Positions 55,972-58,074 of a stretch of 58,074 bases of DNA are shown piece by piece. The notes under the pieces are model-generated. The model did not search any database, was not told the DNA's origin, and saw nothing but the letters and a program-made list of their open reading frames with translations. Positions within the stretch are counted from its first letter, which is position 1. Each line of letters begins with the position of its first letter. The position numbers and the translations under genes are program-made. This DNA comes from Candidatus Hydrogenedens sp. (GTDB lineage: Bacteria; Hydrogenedentota; Hydrogenedentia; Hydrogenedentales; Hydrogenedentaceae), in the NCBI GenBank assembly GCA_035361075.1, contig DAOSBX010000019.1:1-58074 (forward strand), given 5' to 3'.

Positions 55972-56976
55972 CTATTCTGCTGGTTCAATTTGCGGTTTTA
56001 TTACCACAGCATTTTCTGTTTGTAGTGCCTCCACAATTTTTTCATACATCGCTTCATCTTTATAAATTCCAACGATAGCACCACCCGACCCAGTAAATTG
56101 TGCATGTGCTCCTACAGACCGCGCAACATCAACTAAACGAACCTGACGTGGGTCAAGGTTATATATTGACCTTCGTCGGTCAAAATTTTTATCCATCCAT
56201 ATTCCAATCTCTTCTCCCTTTCCTGCAAGGAGAAGGTCTCTTGCCTTTTGGGCATACTCTGCAAAATCACGCATTGCTTGATGCACCTCCGGATCACCCG
56301 ACAACCACCGTTCTCGAACATTATTATGAAAAACCTCTGACCCTTCCGATAAATCTTTACGATAAGCAATAAATAACTTCGGCAAAAGGGATACAGGTAT
56401 CTCTTCATAATGCCCATACCCTCGCGTCTCCATTAACGTTCTGTCAAAATTCATAAACACACAGCCTTCATAAACCTGAATAACTCGGTCTTGTAATCCA
56501 GCAAAGATACCTAATTCCTCCGTCTCCACACTTAAAATAAGATTTGGAAGAATTGGCTTCGGAATATCCACTTCATAAAATTCCATAAGACACCTCATTG
56601 TCGCAGTTACTAAAGCACTCGACCCAGCAAGCCCCAAACGACGTGGTATCGTCGACCGATAACGAATGGAAAAATTCTTTTGTGGTAGAGTTATTTTATT
56701 CGCCTTGCAATATTGATAAAACTTATAGATACCTGCCTTCATCAAACGAATACCACCATAGTAGCCATTAATACGAACATCCTCCGTCAAATGTTCTATA
56801 GACTCATATTTTGACTGGTCTTGATAACTCGGTATAATTTCCAGTTGTGGACTTTCATACAAACTGACCTTCGCAAAAAAATTGCGAATAATCACACTTA
56901 TTGTTTTCCCATAATAACCATCAGATGGATTGCCGACCAATCCTGCCCGTGCGTATGCAACTGCTTCATAAGCCAT
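55972..56976 (-). CDS. GHMP kinase resembling glucuronokinase
   Basis: 334 residues. GHMP fold: ARAGLVGNPSDGYYGKTIS at the N-terminus, the ATP loop PRRLGLAGSSALV, and FTGSGGAIVGIY near the C-terminus. Several stretches, such as GYYGGIRLMKAGIYKFYQYC, EELGIFAGLQDRVIQVYEGC, VRERWLSGDPEVHQAM and NFDRRRSIYN, read very like plant glucuronokinase, which phosphorylates D-glucuronate at C1. Other GHMP sugar kinases (galactokinase-like, heptose kinase HddA) fit less well from memory. It is first in a two-gene unit with rsmI. Substrate remains inferred. Confidence 0.78.
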   Translation of the reverse strand: MAYEAVAYARAGLVGNPSDGYYGKTISVIIRNFFAKVSLYESPQLEIIPSYQDQSKYESIEHLTEDVRINGYYGGIRLMKAGIYKFYQYCKANKITLPQKNFSIRYRSTIPRRLGLAGSSALVTATMRCLMEFYEVDIPKPILPNLILSVETEELGIFAGLQDRVIQVYEGCVFMNFDRTLMETRGYGHYEEIPVSLLPKLFIAYRKDLSEGSEVFHNNVRERWLSGDPEVHQAMRDFAEYAQKARDLLLAGKGEEIGIWMDKNFDRRRSIYNLDPRQVRLVDVARSVGAHAQFTGSGGAIVGIYKDEAMYEKIVEALQTENAVVIKPQIEPAE

Positions 56977-57112
56977 AATTACTGTTTTCCTTTCATTTAC
57001 ATCAGAGAAATGATTATATCGTATTTAAATACTGATATGCTCACAAAAAGTCCATTTGCAATTCACCTGCCCAGACAAATAAATTAAGATAAAGTATCAA
57101 AGGTATTAATTT

Positions 57113-57700
57113 ATGAAAATCAGCTCCGTCGAATTCAAAAAAAGCATCCTTGAAATTAAAGACGCTCCACGCGAACGCAAACCCGAAATCGCATTCGCAG
57201 GCAAATCCAACGTTGGCAAATCATCACTACTAAACGCCCTATGGGGGAGGAAAAACCTCGCCAAAACAAGCAATACACCAGGGAAAACCAGAACTATTAA
57301 CTTTTTCGAAGTCAACCGCAAATTCTACATGGTCGACCTGCCAGGCTATGGCTATGCTGAAGTCCCATTATCCTTAAAACAACAGTGGAATAAACTCATG
57401 TTTGATTACCTCACCCAAAGTAATCAATTAAAACTCGTCGTTGTTCTCATCGACTCACGACATGGTCTTACAGATAAAGACATATCCTTACTCGACTTCT
57501 TAGAAGAACATTCCATACCTACCCTACTTGTTGCCACAAAAATTGATAAATTAGGCAATGCACAACGAAAAATACAATTGGATAAAATCCGAAAAGAACT
57601 AAACCTTGATGAAGAAGCCATCATTGTTCCATTTTCCGCCATCACAAAAGAAGGTGTTGCCCCACTATGGAAAATTATTCAGGAAGTATTAGAAGAATAA
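57113..57700 (+). CDS. engB: Ribosome biogenesis GTPase EngB/YsxC
   Basis: 195 residues. G1 GKSNVGKSSLLNAL, the switch I region TSNTPGKTRTINFFEV, G3 DLPGYGYAEVP, G4 TKIDK and G5 FSAITKEG are all present. EngB assists late assembly of the 50S subunit and is usually essential. AAAGG lies about 9 nt before the ATG. It is divergent from the GHMP kinase and stands alone on the plus strand. Confidence 0.95.
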   Translation: MKISSVEFKKSILEIKDAPRERKPEIAFAGKSNVGKSSLLNALWGRKNLAKTSNTPGKTRTINFFEVNRKFYMVDLPGYGYAEVPLSLKQQWNKLMFDYLTQSNQLKLVVVLIDSRHGLTDKDISLLDFLEEHSIPTLLVATKIDKLGNAQRKIQLDKIRKELNLDEEAIIVPFSAITKEGVAPLWKIIQEVLEE

Positions 57701-58074
57701 AACAAACAAATCAAAACAAACAATTAAAGCACCATCCCACAATAACCCCCATTTTCATTATAATTAAGGATATTTGTGCTTAATAGGCAGTATCAATATC
57801 TCCTGCTGATACCTTATCCTATAATCCTTTATCTATAATTTATTCCATTCTCATTGTAAAATGCAATTAAGACAAATGCTTAGGTATGTACAAACCCATT
57901 CTGTCCTCCCCCAAATATATTCCATCCCATGTTGTTCTTCGCAGGGGCAAACCCACTCATCTACCCCAAAAAGTAAACGTCTGAAGTAGGGCAAACACAT
58001 AGGTCCACCCCTACAGTAGTATATGATGTAACATCCGCTTCCCTACTTCCGAATGGAGTAATTGTAGTTTCAAT
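57701..58074. other. Non-coding end of window
   Basis: 374 bp after engB without a supported gene on either strand. It contains the palindromic repeat group listed separately and otherwise AT-rich sequence. A gene continuing from beyond the edge cannot be excluded for the last few tens of bases. Confidence 0.6.
57883..58014. repeat. Three degenerate palindromic repeats
   Basis: Three related elements of about 27-30 bp lie at 57883-57912, 57941-57967 and 57986-58014. On the plus strand they share GGGCAAACxCA- or CAAACCCAT-like left arms and CCxCCCC/CTACCCC right arms; the last is bounded by GTAGGG (57986-57991) and CCCTAC (58009-58014). They are GC-richer than the surroundings and look like a dispersed REP-type palindrome. 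Copies differ, so this is not a CRISPR array. Confidence 0.55.

Noticed and set aside
55962..55988. TTG start for rsmI
   Set aside because: It overlaps the kinase gene and adds unrelated residues; ATG at 55961 gives the family N-terminus.
57883..58074. Possible CRISPR array, with GTTTCAAT at the very end
   Set aside because: The three repeats are not identical, spacings are unequal, no cas gene is present, and an 8-base match at the edge is not evidence.

Overview
The window is an AT-rich stretch of bacterial chromosome with diderm character: a SurA-type periplasmic foldase, a Tat-exported oxidoreductase, a UDP-ManNAcA pathway and an O-antigen-ligase-like protein. DUF1080, GxGYxYP and Gfo/Idh/MocA proteins, a kinase fused to a sulfatase-modifying-type domain and a Glu-Gly-repeat surface protein together recall the Planctomycetes/Lentisphaerae/Hydrogenedentes group. 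A Hydrogenedentota-like anaerobe is my best guess; it is an inference from gene content, not a phylogenetic result. Oxygen-independent ribonucleotide reductase (nrdD/nrdG) supports anaerobic life. No rRNA, tRNA, IS element or prophage was recognised.

Layout. 1-2104: minus-strand secreted repeat protein (InlB-like repeats, four PASTA domains, Glu-Gly tail) cut by the window edge. 2227-5646: secreted GH42-like glycosidase, overlapping tail to tail with an Mrr-type endonuclease (to 6589). 6652-12264: a minus-strand polysaccharide operon (heparinase-like lyase, O-antigen ligase with TPRs, membrane TPR protein), divergent from wecB-wecC-argH (12405-16198), followed by a Nudix hydrolase. 16872-18923: zinc-ribbon/Ser-Thr kinase/FGE-like fusion. 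19006-24929: a three-gene operon (Gfo/Idh/MocA oxidoreductase, HEAT-DUF1080, GxGYxYP) that looks like a periplasmic glycan-cleaving set. 25230-29991: an ApgM-family enzyme, citramalate synthase, a J-like protein without HPD and an unknown partner. 29968-33330: nrdG, nrdD and an elaborate control region. 33331-39094: msrB, then a minus operon with an SMC-like membrane ATPase (YhaN type), a metallophosphoesterase-fold partner that has lost most metal ligands, and a glycosyltransferase. 39217-45392: YfhO-like protein, MenG/UbiE, GPH transporter, a 53-residue protein and a GH17-like protein. 45584-54940: SurA-like foldase, a 67-residue membrane protein, then rpoC and rpoB. 55242-57700: rsmI, a glucuronokinase-like GHMP kinase, engB. 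The last 374 bases hold three degenerate palindromic repeats.

Best-supported regulatory sites: tandem NrdR-like boxes 31 bp apart over the -35 of nrdD, with DnaA boxes upstream; a TTGCAT-17-TATAAT promoter before rpoBC; and an intrinsic terminator after rpoC. The observations most worth following are the degraded MRE11-like partner of the YhaN-type ATPase, the putative 3-keto-glycoside operon, non-consensus residues in the RpoB rifampicin pocket, and the J-like/unknown gene pair.
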